A stretch of 64,000 nucleotides of DNA, taken from the NCBI GenBank assembly GCA_045600125.1, contig JAZRXH010000109.1:1-64000 (forward strand), given 5' to 3'. Source of the DNA: SIG622 sp045600125. GTDB taxonomy: Bacteria > Bacillota > Clostridia > Oscillospirales > CAG-382. The notes below the pieces were generated by a model, which was not told the origin of the DNA, did no database searches, and saw only the letters and a list, made by a program, of their open reading frames with translations. The first letter of the stretch is position 1. Each line of letters starts with the position of its first letter. The position numbers and the translations under genes were made by a program. This document shows, in pieces, positions 1-8,816 of the stretch.

Positions 1-45
1 AAAAGGCGGCGGGGTGCAGGGGCGGAGCCCCGCAGTTTCTGTAAA
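1..45 (+). repeat. Dispersed intergenic repeat, family A (partial)
   Basis: This short GC-rich stretch begins with AAAAGGCGG and holds a small hairpin GGGGC-GGA-GCCCC. It resembles the longer copies at about 24926-24985 and 51470-51535, which share the order AAAAGGC, GGCGAGGGTGTGGGG-like and AGCCCC. It is cut by the window start and sits just beyond the 3' end of the neighbouring minus-strand gene. I infer a dispersed repeat. It could also be a simple terminator. Confidence 0.4.
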
Positions 46-49
46 AGGG

Positions 50-622
50 TCAGCCGAGCCTGCCTTCTATGGCGGCGACTCTATCCGCTATTCGCTGCTG
101 CCGTTCGGCTTCCTTTTCACGCTGGTCGCTGACCTCGGCTGCGAGGGACATGCTTTCCGCCACAACGGTGAGGGGCTCGCTTCTCTTCACCGTCGAATAG
201 ATCTTGAAGAGAACGCACTGATTTTCCTTCGGCACAAAGTCGCCGAGGTCGGTGTTTTCATCCGTTTCCACGATGACCTTGTAGTCGAACTGGAAGAAGA
301 ACGGGGAGTAGATGAGCATGCTGCCGTCCTCGTAGATCTCGTCGATGGTGCCCTCGAATTCAAGGCGCTCCGGATCGGCGGCGTAATCCTCGTTTACCTC
401 GATCGCCTCGGACTTGTCCTCGTCCTCGGGAAGCTTCACCGTCTCGTCGGCGGATGCGTCGGGAGACTGCTCTTCGATCACCGTGCCGTCCGGATCCTTT
501 ACACCGGAGGTCTGCTCCTTTTCGCAGGAGGTAAGAGCCGGGCAAAGCGCCAAAGCGGCAAGAAGAAGCGCCAGAAGCGCCGAAAGAAGCTTTCCCGTCT
601 TTCTGTTGCCAGTCATTTTCAT
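50..622 (-). CDS. Predicted lipoprotein of unknown function
   Basis: The 190-residue product starts with a basic region and a hydrophobic stretch (about residues 11-30) ending in a lipobox LTSC, so it should be lipid-anchored on the outer face of the membrane. An acidic, Asp/Glu-rich linker (about residues 35-80) follows, then a small domain of about 85 residues containing the run FEGTIDEIYEDGSMLIYS, then a charged, probably helical tail. I do not recognise the domain; the pattern is beta-rich and could be an OB-like fold, but that is a guess. A CGGAG lies about 11 bases before the ATG. The next gene upstream on the same strand ends 80 bp away, so the two may be cotranscribed. Confidence 0.65.
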   Translation of the reverse strand: MKMTGNRKTGKLLSALLALLLAALALCPALTSCEKEQTSGVKDPDGTVIEEQSPDASADETVKLPEDEDKSEAIEVNEDYAADPERLEFEGTIDEIYEDGSMLIYSPFFFQFDYKVIVETDENTDLGDFVPKENQCVLFKIYSTVKRSEPLTVVAESMSLAAEVSDQREKEAERQQRIADRVAAIEGRLG

Positions 623-701
623 ATTTATAACTTCTCCGTTCTGTCGGAACTTGCCGACGGTATCGGGGACGCCGCCCCGGGCAGGTGGGACAAAAGCCCG
701 C

Positions 702-1730
702 TCATTCCGCCCCGTAAAGGCGGAAGGTGTTCCGTGAAAAATCCGAGTAGTCGGAGTATTCGCTCTTTTTGAACTTCTCCTCGGCTACCGTGCGGGGATC
801 GCCGGAAAGAACGGCGGTGTACTTGATCTTTCCGCTCTTGCCGAGACCGTAGAAGCGGATGCTCTCAAAAGGCACCGAGTCCGGGATATGTCCTGCGTAT
901 TCCCGGCAAAGGGCGAGGAAGTCCTCGCTGCCCCGGAAGGTGCCGTAAAAGGCGATCTCGTAGGACGCCTTGTCTTTGTAGTCTTCAAAAGCAGACTCCG
1001 GCGAAAGAACGTCCTCGGTGTCAAGCCCTGCCGCACGCAGAGCGAAATCTTCGTTTTCGTAGTAGTAGTTCGTGAGGATCGAGCGGATCTTCGCCATTCC
1101 CGCGTCCAGCATCTTCGCCTTACAGTAGTCGGCATAGCCGTCGTACCCGGCGCTTCCGTCCTTCCTTGCCGAAACATATGCGGTGTAAACGTCGGCGTCG
1201 GTGAAGACGTACTCGCTCACGTAGGCGTTCGCCGCAAGGCTCCGATAGGTCTGTCCTTCGGTGAAGGCGGTTTCGGGATAGCGCTGTGCCATATATTTTT
1301 CCGCCGTCTTCTTAGACGAAAGAATGCCCGGAACGGTTCCGCAAAATACAAAATAACTGCCGAGAAGAAGAACGCAAAGGGTTCCCGAGAAGGCGTACAG
1401 CTTCTTCTTTTCACTTTTTTTCTTTTCCTCCCGTGCCGTGAAGAACAGCCGGAGGGTGATGACCGAAAGGAAGGACGCCGCTCCCGCAAGGACGGCATAG
1501 ATAATCGCCGCCGTGCTTCCGTGCCCGAAAAGGAGTCCTGCAAGCAGCGCCGAAGCGGCTCCCATCGCCGTGATGCGCAGCGTGTATCGATAGAAGAAAA
1601 AGGCGGCGGCGGGAAGAAGCACGATCAGAGGAAGACCCCGCAGAGCCCCCGCATCCGGGAACATACAGCAGCCTGCCGCAAAGACGAGCAAAACGGCAAT
1701 GAACAGCTTTACATATTTCAGATCCTTCAT
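702..1730 (-). CDS. Membrane protein of unknown function with extracytoplasmic domain
   Basis: The first 135 residues carry about five hydrophobic helices (roughly 8-25, 30-48, 52-72, 75-95 and 112-133) separated by a Lys-rich loop EEKKKSEKKK. The remaining 200 residues are soluble, rich in Tyr/Asp/Ala, and probably lie outside the membrane. There is no recognisable catalytic motif and I do not assign a family. The ATG is preceded by AGGGATG. It lies upstream of the small lipoprotein gene on the same strand, so a shared envelope function is possible but unproven. Confidence 0.6.
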   Translation of the reverse strand: MKDLKYVKLFIAVLLVFAAGCCMFPDAGALRGLPLIVLLPAAAFFFYRYTLRITAMGAASALLAGLLFGHGSTAAIIYAVLAGAASFLSVITLRLFFTAREEKKKSEKKKLYAFSGTLCVLLLGSYFVFCGTVPGILSSKKTAEKYMAQRYPETAFTEGQTYRSLAANAYVSEYVFTDADVYTAYVSARKDGSAGYDGYADYCKAKMLDAGMAKIRSILTNYYYENEDFALRAAGLDTEDVLSPESAFEDYKDKASYEIAFYGTFRGSEDFLALCREYAGHIPDSVPFESIRFYGLGKSGKIKYTAVLSGDPRTVAEEKFKKSEYSDYSDFSRNTFRLYGAE

Positions 1731-1825
1731 ATCATCCCTGCCTTTCTTTCAGAGTTTCGGTTTCCCCGTTTTCCCCGTTTGCGCCGGGAAACGGAAAAAC
1801 CATAGAGCCCGGTATAAATCGAAAA

Positions 1826-2467
1826 TCAAAGAGCCGAGAGGAAGCCGATGATCCTTTCGGCGAGGACGGCGTTGCCCGCATCGTTGGGATGCAGTCCGTC
1901 GGGGATATACTTTTCCCTAATCACCTTGGAATTGGTGGAAAGACCGCTCATGCTCCAGAGGTCAAGCACCGGGATCGCATAGTATTCCGCTGCTTCCTTG
2001 ATCATGGCGCAGAAGCCGGCAAGATCCGGACGGCCGTCCCGGATGTTCTTCTCACCGAGGCGGTGGAGGGGCGTTGCAAAGACAATGACCGACTCCGGAT
2101 ACTTTTCAAGAAGACCGCTCATAAGATAATGCAGAGCGCCGTAGAAGGTGTCGGGAGTCCGGTCGGAAAATTTGCCGATGGGAGCGTCGCCGTGACCGAA
2201 GTCGTTGGTGCCGCCGAAGACAAAGATGATATCCGCATCGGGATCCATTTCGGCGAAGCGGCCGCAGAAGTCGAGGTCGTGGCGGGGGTATTCGCTGGGC
2301 TTTGTCTGATGGGCTATTCTCGTGCCGCCGATGCCGTAGTTGTTGGCTTTTTTAAGACCGCACTTTTCGGCGATGACCTGCGAAAAACGGTATTCCGGCG
2401 CCGAGGTGCCGTGTCCCTCGGTGATGCTGTCTCCGAGAAAATTAACGACTTTATCCTTCAGTTCCAT
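1826..2467 (-). CDS. SGNH/GDSL-family hydrolase (esterase or lipase type)
   Basis: The 213-residue product has the SGNH block I motif GDSIT with nucleophile Ser14, a block III-type GGTNDFG, and near the C terminus DGLHPN, which supplies the Asp and His of the catalytic triad. Family members hydrolyse esters, including acetyl groups on sugars; the substrate cannot be read here. An open frame extends 16 codons further upstream, but this ATG has GAAAGGAAA at good spacing, so I start here. There is no signal peptide, so it is probably cytoplasmic. It is divergent from a glycosidase gene, and a deacetylase partner role is possible. Confidence 0.85.
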   Translation of the reverse strand: MELKDKVVNFLGDSITEGHGTSAPEYRFSQVIAEKCGLKKANNYGIGGTRIAHQTKPSEYPRHDLDFCGRFAEMDPDADIIFVFGGTNDFGHGDAPIGKFSDRTPDTFYGALHYLMSGLLEKYPESVIVFATPLHRLGEKNIRDGRPDLAGFCAMIKEAAEYYAIPVLDLWSMSGLSTNSKVIREKYIPDGLHPNDAGNAVLAERIIGFLSAL

Positions 2468-2637
2468 TTTGTATTTCCTTTCGGTTTTCGGGGGGCTTTC
2501 GATGTGCCGGTGCATTTATGACCGTAGCGGAAGACCTCCCCGTATTTTTAACGCTTTAATCTTGAGATTTTGTGATGGAAAGGGCTGTTTTTCGGTCATT
2601 TCCCCGCAAAATGCACACACAAAACCATTATAACGAT

Positions 2638-2666
2638 ATTGTATCACACTTCCCGCATTTTTTCAA
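2638..2666 (-). promoter_or_regulatory. Predicted sigma-A promoter for the SGNH hydrolase
   Basis: On the minus strand TTGAAA is followed by 17 bp and TACAAT. It lies about 170 bp before the hydrolase start in the divergent region 2468-2850. The gene-free stretch is otherwise AT-rich and shows no other clear element apart from the opposite promoter. Confidence 0.6.
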
Positions 2667-2764
2667 GAGTTTTTTATAGGGAAATGAAAAACGGAGCGTC
2701 CCGTGCGGCTGTAAATTTCGTTTTCTTTCCACGCAATTTCATTTTCCTTCCACGCAGGAACCTG

Positions 2765-2794
2765 TTGACACCGGCAAAAGAACCGTGCTATAAT
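2765..2794 (+). promoter_or_regulatory. Predicted sigma-A promoter for the glycosidase gene
   Basis: A perfect TTGACA and a perfect TATAAT are 18 bp apart. The transcript would begin near 2801 and reach the start codon at 2851 after about 50 bases. Confidence 0.75.
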
Positions 2795-2850
2795 GAGGCG
2801 AAAAAACTCGGAAAAAACACTTTAGAATAAAGAACAAACGGAGAATATAA

Positions 2851-4965
2851 ATGTCTGTTTCAAAAATAATAACGGAAAACGGAAGACCGACCCTGTATAT
2901 CGACGGCAAAAAGACGCTGCCGATGCTGTACGGCATGTCGGATATTCCCGCCTCAAGAAGCAATACCGCCATGTCGCAGCGGAACATGCGGAATTTTGCC
3001 GAAGCCGGGATAAAGCTCGTCTGCTGTGACGTGGCGATTTCGACCGAGTGGCATAAATACTACCCCTTTGAAACGAATTCCATCCGGGCGGAGATCGCAG
3101 GCGTTCTTGCCGCCGTCCCGGATGCGGGGGTCATCCTCCGCCTTCATATGAACCCGCCCTACTGGTGGATAAGAGACAACAAGGAGGAGCAGGTAAAATA
3201 CCGGGACGAAAACGGGGACTGTTTCGGCATCGACAACGGGGAGGAAAACCGGCTTATCGCCCATAACTCCGACGACTGCATGAACGTGAGCCTCTGCTCC
3301 GAAAAGTGGCTGTGTGAGGCGGGAGAAAAGCTGAAGATCCTTATTGAAGACCTGAAGACCTGTGAGGAAGGAAACGCCGTCGTCGGCATCCAGATCGCCG
3401 GCGGTATGTTCGGCGAGTGGCATCCCTTCGGCAACGGCACCGATGTGGGAGAAGCGGCAAAGCGCGGCTTTGCAAAGTATCTCCGGAGCACCTACGGCAC
3501 CGAAGAAGCGCTTCGAGCGGCGTGGGGAAATGAGAGCGTCACCTTTGAGAACGCTCCCTTCCACCCGGAAAACTTCCTTCCGGCAGAGGACGGGATTTTC
3601 CGTGATCCGAAAAGTGCCCGATATATCACCGACGCACAGAAATTTCTGCAAGCCAATACCGCAAAGGATATCCTGTATTTCTGCCGTATCGTAAAAGAGG
3701 CATGGAGCGACGTGCTCGTCGGCAGCTTTTACGGCTATTATATCCTCATGGCGTCGGAACGGACGCCGCTCAACGGTCATCTGGAATTTGCACGTCTCGC
3801 CGGGAGCGGCTGCATTGACTTTCTGTGCGGTCCCTTCCCCTACGGCAAAAACAGAGAGACGGGCGGCGTCCCGCTGATGCGGGGACTTCTCGAAAGCTGC
3901 CGGTTGAACGGTATTCTGTGGCTCACCGAAATGGACGACCGTCCCGACGGGCTGGAGGATTTCCCGAGAGGCGGCGACCCGGCTCTTCTCGGCTCGACGC
4001 TGGCAAGGCTTCGCCGCTATGTATATCAGAACGCCCTTGCCGGTATGGGGATGTGGTACTACGATCACCGGGTCGTGCCGAGCCTTGTGAAGAAGGGAAA
4101 AGAGACCTCCAAGGCGGCGACCATCTACTTTAAGGAGGGCTGGTGGGACACCGAAAAGCTCATGGGGGAGATTGCAGGGCTTGCAGCGGACTGTTCGGAG
4201 ATCTACGAAAAGCCCTACCGCCCTGTCTCCGACGTTCTCGTCGTTCTCGGCACCGAGCAGTTCTGCCGGATGACCCGTCCCGCCTTCGATGAATACCCGA
4301 TTTTTGAGGCGATTGCAAGGAGCGGTGCGGCGTACGACTGCATCTATTTCTCCGACCTTGAAAAAGCGGAGATGTCCCGCTATAAGCTGGTGATATTCTT
4401 CAATACCTACTTCATGTCAAGAGGGGACAGAGAGAAAGTGCTGTCTCTTACCGAAAAGTGCGCCCGTCTGTGGCTGTATGCGCCGGGCTACGTCGATGCA
4501 GAAGGACTGTCAACGGAAGGTATCTCCGGACTCTCGGGCATGAAGATCGGCAAATGCCGGCATGAGGACTGTCACAACGTTTTCCTCTCCGGAGCGACAA
4601 AGCATTTTTCCGGCGCTTTGGCGAAGGAAGCCCCCTCCTTCTTCATCGGGGAAGAGGACGCTTCCCTCGAGGTGCTTGCAAGATACGGTGACGGCAAGGT
4701 CTCTGCGGCGATAAAAGGAAAGGAACTGTTCTTCGCCTATCCCGCCTTTGACTGCGGCATATTCCGCACCCTTGCCCGCCGCTTCGGCGTACATATCTAC
4801 ACCGAGGACGACGGATGCGTCTTTGCCGAGGGCGGCTTTGCGGCGGTGAATTTCCTTTCCCCCGGGAAGAAGACGGTCACGCTGCCGGGCGGCAAGGTCT
4901 TCCGTTTCCGTGAGGAAGACTGCGCCACAGAGCTTATCCGGGACGGACGGATACAGGAAAGATAA
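2851..4965 (+). CDS. Clan GH-A glycoside hydrolase, beta-galactosidase (GH42)-like
   Basis: The 704-residue protein has the layout of a GH42-type beta-galactosidase: a TIM-barrel region over about residues 1-420, then a region like the glutamine-amidotransferase-type trimerisation domain (about 460-640) and a small C-terminal beta domain. Candidate catalytic glutamates are Glu189 (in GGMFGEW) as acid/base and Glu360 (in WLTEMDD) as nucleophile. The usual Asn-Glu pair of GH42 is not present at the first site, so it may be a divergent or unassigned GH-A family. It lacks a signal peptide, suggesting intracellular cleavage of imported oligosaccharides. It has its own strong promoter and is followed by a terminator. 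Confidence 0.7.
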   Translation: MSVSKIITENGRPTLYIDGKKTLPMLYGMSDIPASRSNTAMSQRNMRNFAEAGIKLVCCDVAISTEWHKYYPFETNSIRAEIAGVLAAVPDAGVILRLHMNPPYWWIRDNKEEQVKYRDENGDCFGIDNGEENRLIAHNSDDCMNVSLCSEKWLCEAGEKLKILIEDLKTCEEGNAVVGIQIAGGMFGEWHPFGNGTDVGEAAKRGFAKYLRSTYGTEEALRAAWGNESVTFENAPFHPENFLPAEDGIFRDPKSARYITDAQKFLQANTAKDILYFCRIVKEAWSDVLVGSFYGYYILMASERTPLNGHLEFARLAGSGCIDFLCGPFPYGKNRETGGVPLMRGLLESCRLNGILWLTEMDDRPDGLEDFPRGGDPALLGSTLARLRRYVYQNALAGMGMWYYDHRVVPSLVKKGKETSKAATIYFKEGWWDTEKLMGEIAGLAADCSEIYEKPYRPVSDVLVVLGTEQFCRMTRPAFDEYPIFEAIARSGAAYDCIYFSDLEKAEMSRYKLVIFFNTYFMSRGDREKVLSLTEKCARLWLYAPGYVDAEGLSTEGISGLSGMKIGKCRHEDCHNVFLSGATKHFSGALAKEAPSFFIGEEDASLEVLARYGDGKVSAAIKGKELFFAYPAFDCGIFRTLARRFGVHIYTEDDGCVFAEGGFAAVNFLSPGKKTVTLPGGKVFRFREEDCATELIRDGRIQER

Positions 4966-4982
4966 AAAAAGATGAAAAAAAG

Positions 4983-5014
4983 AGGAGCTGTGCCCGGGAA
5001 AGGACACGGCTCCT
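4983..5014. terminator. Bidirectional intrinsic terminator between convergent genes
   Basis: AGGAGCTGTG pairs with CACGGCTCCT (one wobble) around a 12-base loop. On the minus strand the stem is followed by a long T-run, on the plus strand by a weaker one, so it probably serves both converging genes. Confidence 0.7.
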
Positions 5015-5034
5015 TTGTGCTTTGCTTGAAAATA

Positions 5035-6360
5035 TCACGAAGCGAGCTTTGCACTGAGGTAATTCTGGAGGCTTCCGGCACCCTGCACGTTGTTGATGAT
5101 GAGAGCGTCGGTGATGCCGTACTCCGCAATGATGCCTGCCACGGATTTTGTATCCTCCCGGATGTCGATGACGACGATCTCGTCGTAGTAGTCCACCATG
5201 AAGGGCACGAAGGCGTTGCCGTAGGACTCCTTGAACACGATGAGCTTTCTGCCGGTGGCGGCGGTGGTCACGATATCGGTGAAGGGCTGGTCGCCGTTTA
5301 TGAAGGCGAAAGAATAGTTGCCGGTCTTCTTGTTGATGACAGTGCCGTCGTAGGTCACGCCGCCCCTCGTGTAGGTCATGGTGCAATCGTGCAGCGGCAG
5401 GTGGAGGACGGTGTAGTCGGGGTTCGTTTTCAGGTGAGCGTCGTGGTTTCCGTAGTTGTAAAGAGAGCCGGTGTAGCCTACGTTTGTCACGGTGCGGTAC
5501 TCGGAGAGCTCATGGGGGGTGATGCCGTTTGCAAGGCAGTAGGCACGGGAGGCGTAGTAGGCGCCCAGCTGTGTCCAGTGGTGGTCGGTACGGTAATAAG
5601 TATATTCGCCCTTATGCTCGGAAAGGATGCTCATGGCGTCGGCTTTCTTCACGCTGTCGTTCATCATGGCGTAGGTGGAAGCGATGTACTGCCGCTGATT
5701 CTCCTCACAGTCGCCGTAGCCCTCGGGGGAATAGAAGGCGCACGCCTTGGGAATGAGCAGGCTCGTCACGTTGAGGCTTGGATACTTCTCGGCGAAGCGG
5801 TTGACGATCCCCGCATAGGATTCACTGCCCGCGGTGTTCAGCTTGAAATACTCGATGCCGTAGTCGCCGCAGATAAGGACGTTGGAGGCGTAGTAGGCTT
5901 TTATGCTGTTGGTGTAATGCCCGGAGGAAGCGGTCTCGGAAAGGGGCAGATAGCTTGCGTTCACGGTGTCGCCGCAGACCGGGCAGATCATCCTCGTGCC
6001 GTCCTCGGAAAGAGCGAAGCTGTGCTCGTAGTTCTCGGCAAGGACGATCCCGCACTCGGTACACCTCTGGGGGGCAAGACAGCTTGCCGCCTCGCCGGGG
6101 GTATGGCCGTGCGCCTCTTCCAGAACGGTGCCGCAGACCGAGCAGACGGAGGGCTCGGTGCAGGTGGCGTCTGATGCCTTCACGTGGTCCTTCGCTTCTT
6201 CGATCACCTTGCGGCAGATCTCGCAGACCTTATCCTCGGTGCAGACCGTCGTATCCGAATAGCACTCGTGCTCCGGCTCCTTTTCGCAGGAAAAGAGAAG
6301 GAGCGAGGAAAGAAAAAGAGAAACGGCAAGGAGAAACGTTTGCATTCTTATGTTTTTCAT
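5035..6360 (-). CDS. DHHW-family lipoprotein (SGNH/AlgX-like fold)
   Basis: The product of about 441 residues begins with a lipoprotein signal ending in FSC (Cys25). Residues about 33-135 hold four Cys-x2-Cys-type repeats resembling small zinc ribbons (CEIC, CSVC, CTEC, CPVC) with conserved Glu-His spacers. The C-terminal part carries the signature DHHW at 259-262, known from DHHW-family proteins related to AlgX/AlgJ-type polysaccharide O-acetylation proteins. It probably acts on a cell-surface glycan. An open frame extends 53 codons upstream, but the ATG at 6360 has AGAAAGGA and is followed directly by the signal peptide. It lies 71 bp behind the nrnA-like gene, probably in one operon. Confidence 0.8.
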   Translation of the reverse strand: MKNIRMQTFLLAVSLFLSSLLLFSCEKEPEHECYSDTTVCTEDKVCEICRKVIEEAKDHVKASDATCTEPSVCSVCGTVLEEAHGHTPGEAASCLAPQRCTECGIVLAENYEHSFALSEDGTRMICPVCGDTVNASYLPLSETASSGHYTNSIKAYYASNVLICGDYGIEYFKLNTAGSESYAGIVNRFAEKYPSLNVTSLLIPKACAFYSPEGYGDCEENQRQYIASTYAMMNDSVKKADAMSILSEHKGEYTYYRTDHHWTQLGAYYASRAYCLANGITPHELSEYRTVTNVGYTGSLYNYGNHDAHLKTNPDYTVLHLPLHDCTMTYTRGGVTYDGTVINKKTGNYSFAFINGDQPFTDIVTTAATGRKLIVFKESYGNAFVPFMVDYYDEIVVIDIREDTKSVAGIIAEYGITDALIINNVQGAGSLQNYLSAKLAS

Positions 6361-6431
6361 TCGGGGGATCCTTTCTGTTGTTTGTCGGTGTGCGCAGGGT
6401 GAAAAGGGCGCACGGAGTTTTCCCGAAGGGC

Positions 6432-7457
6432 TCAGTCCTTCAGAATATCGTTCAGCTCGATGGCGGTATCCACGATCAGTTTTTCCGCTTCGGCGTTCGA
6501 GAAATCCCGAATAAGGCACCCCGCCGCCTTCACGTGTCCGCCGCCGCCGAATTTCTCGCAGATCTCGGCGACGTTGATGTCGTTATTCGAGCGAAGGGAC
6601 ATCTTGACCCGGTTGCCGCCGGTCACACTGTCGAAATACTGACGGCCGAAGATGCTCATTTCCACGCCCTCGACCTCCCGGAAGATCTGGGTGATGCCGT
6701 CCACGTCCTCCTTGAGAGCGCCGACCTCCTCCAGCTCCTCTTCGGTGAGGATGCAGTAGGCGAGCTTCCCGCCGCAGTAGAACACCGTCTTCGGGATGGC
6801 AAGCCCGACGAGACGGAACTGGGCAAGGCTCCGGGTGTCGAACAGATACTTTGAAATTTTCTCGCTGTCGGCTCCGAGGGATTTCAGCCTCGAGGCGTAG
6901 AGAAGGGTTTTAGCGGTGGTGTTTCCGTACTTGAAGCTGCCGCTGTCCGAAGCGATGGCGGCATAAAGCCGGTCGGCGCAGGACTTCGACAAAACGGAAA
7001 GCCCCGCTTCCTCCTTGAGAGCGTCGGCGACGTCAAGAACGATCTCTCCTGCCGCCGAGGCGTCGGTCAGACGGAGGATATAGTCCGCCTTCACCGTGTT
7101 GATCGCATGGTGGTCGATGCAGAGGTTTATCCTGTCGGCGTATTCGGCGTTTGCTCTTCCGAGAAGCTCGGGAGACGCCACGTCCACCGAAACGATGAAA
7201 TCGGGGATAAAGTGTCCGTCCGGCTCTTTTCCAAAGCAGAGCACCTCCTCCGGAAGCCCCTCGCAGATAAAGGCGAGCCGCTTCGGAAGCACATGGACGC
7301 AGGAAAGACGCACGTTCTTCCCCGCCGACAGAAGCATTTCTGCGAGCGCCGCACCCGAGCCGATGCAGTCGCCGTCGGGATTGGAGTGGATGAGTATCAG
7401 TATATTGCGGTGGGAAAGGAGCAGCTTTGCGCATTCCCTCGGAGTTGCGATTTCCAT
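6432..7457 (-). CDS. nrnA: DHH-family phosphoesterase, NrnA-type oligoribonuclease / pAp phosphatase
   Basis: The 341-residue product has the DHH domain motifs in order: HSNPDGDC (His24, Asp28, Asp30), VDVAS, and DHHAIN with Asp115-His116-His117, which bind the catalytic metals. A C-terminal DHHA1 domain ends with GGGGHVKAAGC, the substrate-binding glycine loop. Length and order match NrnA, which degrades nanoRNA and dephosphorylates pAp in the cytoplasm of Bacillota. GAAAGGCGG precedes the ATG. It is the first gene of a probable two-gene operon with the DHHW lipoprotein. The more general name, bifunctional oligoribonuclease/PAP phosphatase, is safe. Confidence 0.88.
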   Translation of the reverse strand: MEIATPRECAKLLLSHRNILILIHSNPDGDCIGSGAALAEMLLSAGKNVRLSCVHVLPKRLAFICEGLPEEVLCFGKEPDGHFIPDFIVSVDVASPELLGRANAEYADRINLCIDHHAINTVKADYILRLTDASAAGEIVLDVADALKEEAGLSVLSKSCADRLYAAIASDSGSFKYGNTTAKTLLYASRLKSLGADSEKISKYLFDTRSLAQFRLVGLAIPKTVFYCGGKLAYCILTEEELEEVGALKEDVDGITQIFREVEGVEMSIFGRQYFDSVTGGNRVKMSLRSNNDINVAEICEKFGGGGHVKAAGCLIRDFSNAEAEKLIVDTAIELNDILKD

Positions 7458-7703
7458 AAAGCGGTACCGCCTTTCATGAAGATCTATGGTGTATATCGGG
7501 ATTTATCGGCAGAATTTCGCAGAGGAGCAGCCGGACCGGCACGGAGTCGTTCCGACACGCCCGAGACGTTATTTTATCACAAGAAGGCCTCTTCCTTATA
7601 CAGAAAAAACACGTCAATTTGTAAAATTTCGGTGTATTTCCGGCATGGCGGAGCTTTTACCGAAAAAAGCGGGATTTTTCCGGCAAAAAAAGAAAAATCC
7701 GGC

Positions 7704-7732
7704 TTGAAAATGTCACGGCGGTGTGGTACAAT
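7704..7732 (+). promoter_or_regulatory. Predicted sigma-A promoter for the isomerase-like gene
   Basis: TTGAAA, 17 bp and TACAAT lie about 130 bp before the start at 7861. The rest of the gene-free stretch 7458-7860 is purine-rich and shows nothing else clear. Confidence 0.65.
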
Positions 7733-7860
7733 GGTCAAGGATAGGAAGCGGGGAAGGAATGCCGCTTCGTTCTGCCCTTCCCGGAAAGGGGGAGCAAAAA
7801 CTCCGTGAAAATGCTATCAACACCAATATGTGAAAGTATATGAAAGGAAACGTGAAAAAG

Positions 7861-8694
7861 ATGACAGACAGACACACATGGGAGGTCGGCTCCTCCTCCA
7901 GCACCATCGGCGCCGAGAATCACAACGGCGAAGGCTTTGAGCTTTACCGCAGGGCGGGCATAAAATACGCCGAATTTTCGGTAAACGACGAGAATTGCCG
8001 GAAGCTGGGCTTCTTCGAGGATCCCTGCCGCCTTGTAAAGATCGCAAAGGAGCACGGCGTGGAGTTCTGGTCCTTCCACATTCCCTTCAGCGGCCTTCTC
8101 AATCCCGCAAACCTCGACCCCGAAAGAAACAAGCTCTCCATGGAGATCCTTGAAAGCTATACCCGTGCCGCTCTGAAGGCGGGCTTCAGGACCCTCGTGC
8201 TCCATCCCTCCAGCGAACCGAACAAGGAAGAGGAGCGGCAGGCGCAGATCGAGCGCAGTACCGAGAACATGGCGTATCTTGCGAAGATTTGTGCAGAAGA
8301 CGGCGCCATGCTTGCCATCGAGGATCTGCCGAGAACGTGTCTCGGCAACTGCTCCTTCGATATCCTCACCTTCCTCAACTCCATCCCCGAGGCGGGACTC
8401 TGCTTTGACACGAACCACCTGACCATGCAGCCCAATCTCGACTTCCTCGACGATCTTATCGACAACGGCATGGCAGGCCGCATCCGCACCCTCCACGTCT
8501 CGGACTACGACTTCATCGACGAGCGCCACCGTCTCCCCGGCGACGGCATCAACGACTGGAACGGCATCTTCGACCGGCTCGAAAAGCTGGACTATAACGG
8601 TGTCTTCATGTACGAGGTATCGAGAATGCCCAAAGAGCGGGACGAGGTCTCCCTCTTCGATATCAAAAAGAACTTCGATTCTCTCATAAAGTAA
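7861..8694 (+). CDS. Sugar phosphate isomerase/epimerase-like TIM-barrel protein
   Basis: The product of about 277 residues matches the xylose isomerase-like TIM barrel (AP_endonuc_2 family): IEDLPRTC and CFDTNH contribute metal-binding acidic and His residues, followed by LHVSDYDF and a late YEVS strand. Such proteins isomerise or epimerise sugars or inositol derivatives; the substrate is unknown. An ATG seven codons earlier (7840) lacks a ribosome binding site, whereas AAAGGA lies 12 bases before 7861, so I prefer the latter. It stands alone between its own promoter and terminator. Confidence 0.8.
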   Translation: MTDRHTWEVGSSSSTIGAENHNGEGFELYRRAGIKYAEFSVNDENCRKLGFFEDPCRLVKIAKEHGVEFWSFHIPFSGLLNPANLDPERNKLSMEILESYTRAALKAGFRTLVLHPSSEPNKEEERQAQIERSTENMAYLAKICAEDGAMLAIEDLPRTCLGNCSFDILTFLNSIPEAGLCFDTNHLTMQPNLDFLDDLIDNGMAGRIRTLHVSDYDFIDERHRLPGDGINDWNGIFDRLEKLDYNGVFMYEVSRMPKERDEVSLFDIKKNFDSLIK

Positions 8695-8725
8695 ATCCAT
8701 AATCACAAAAGGGGGAAACAAAGCG

Positions 8726-8766
8726 CCTCACTCTTTGCGTTTGGCAAAAGAGTGAGGTTTCTTTGT
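8726..8766 (+). terminator. Intrinsic terminator after the isomerase-like gene
   Basis: CCTCACTCTTT pairs perfectly with AAAGAGTGAGG over a 10-base loop, followed by TTTCTTT. Confidence 0.8.
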
Positions 8767-8816
8767 TATCAAATGTTATCAAAATCAGTTATCCAAAAGA
8801 AAAGCACAGCCGTCCT

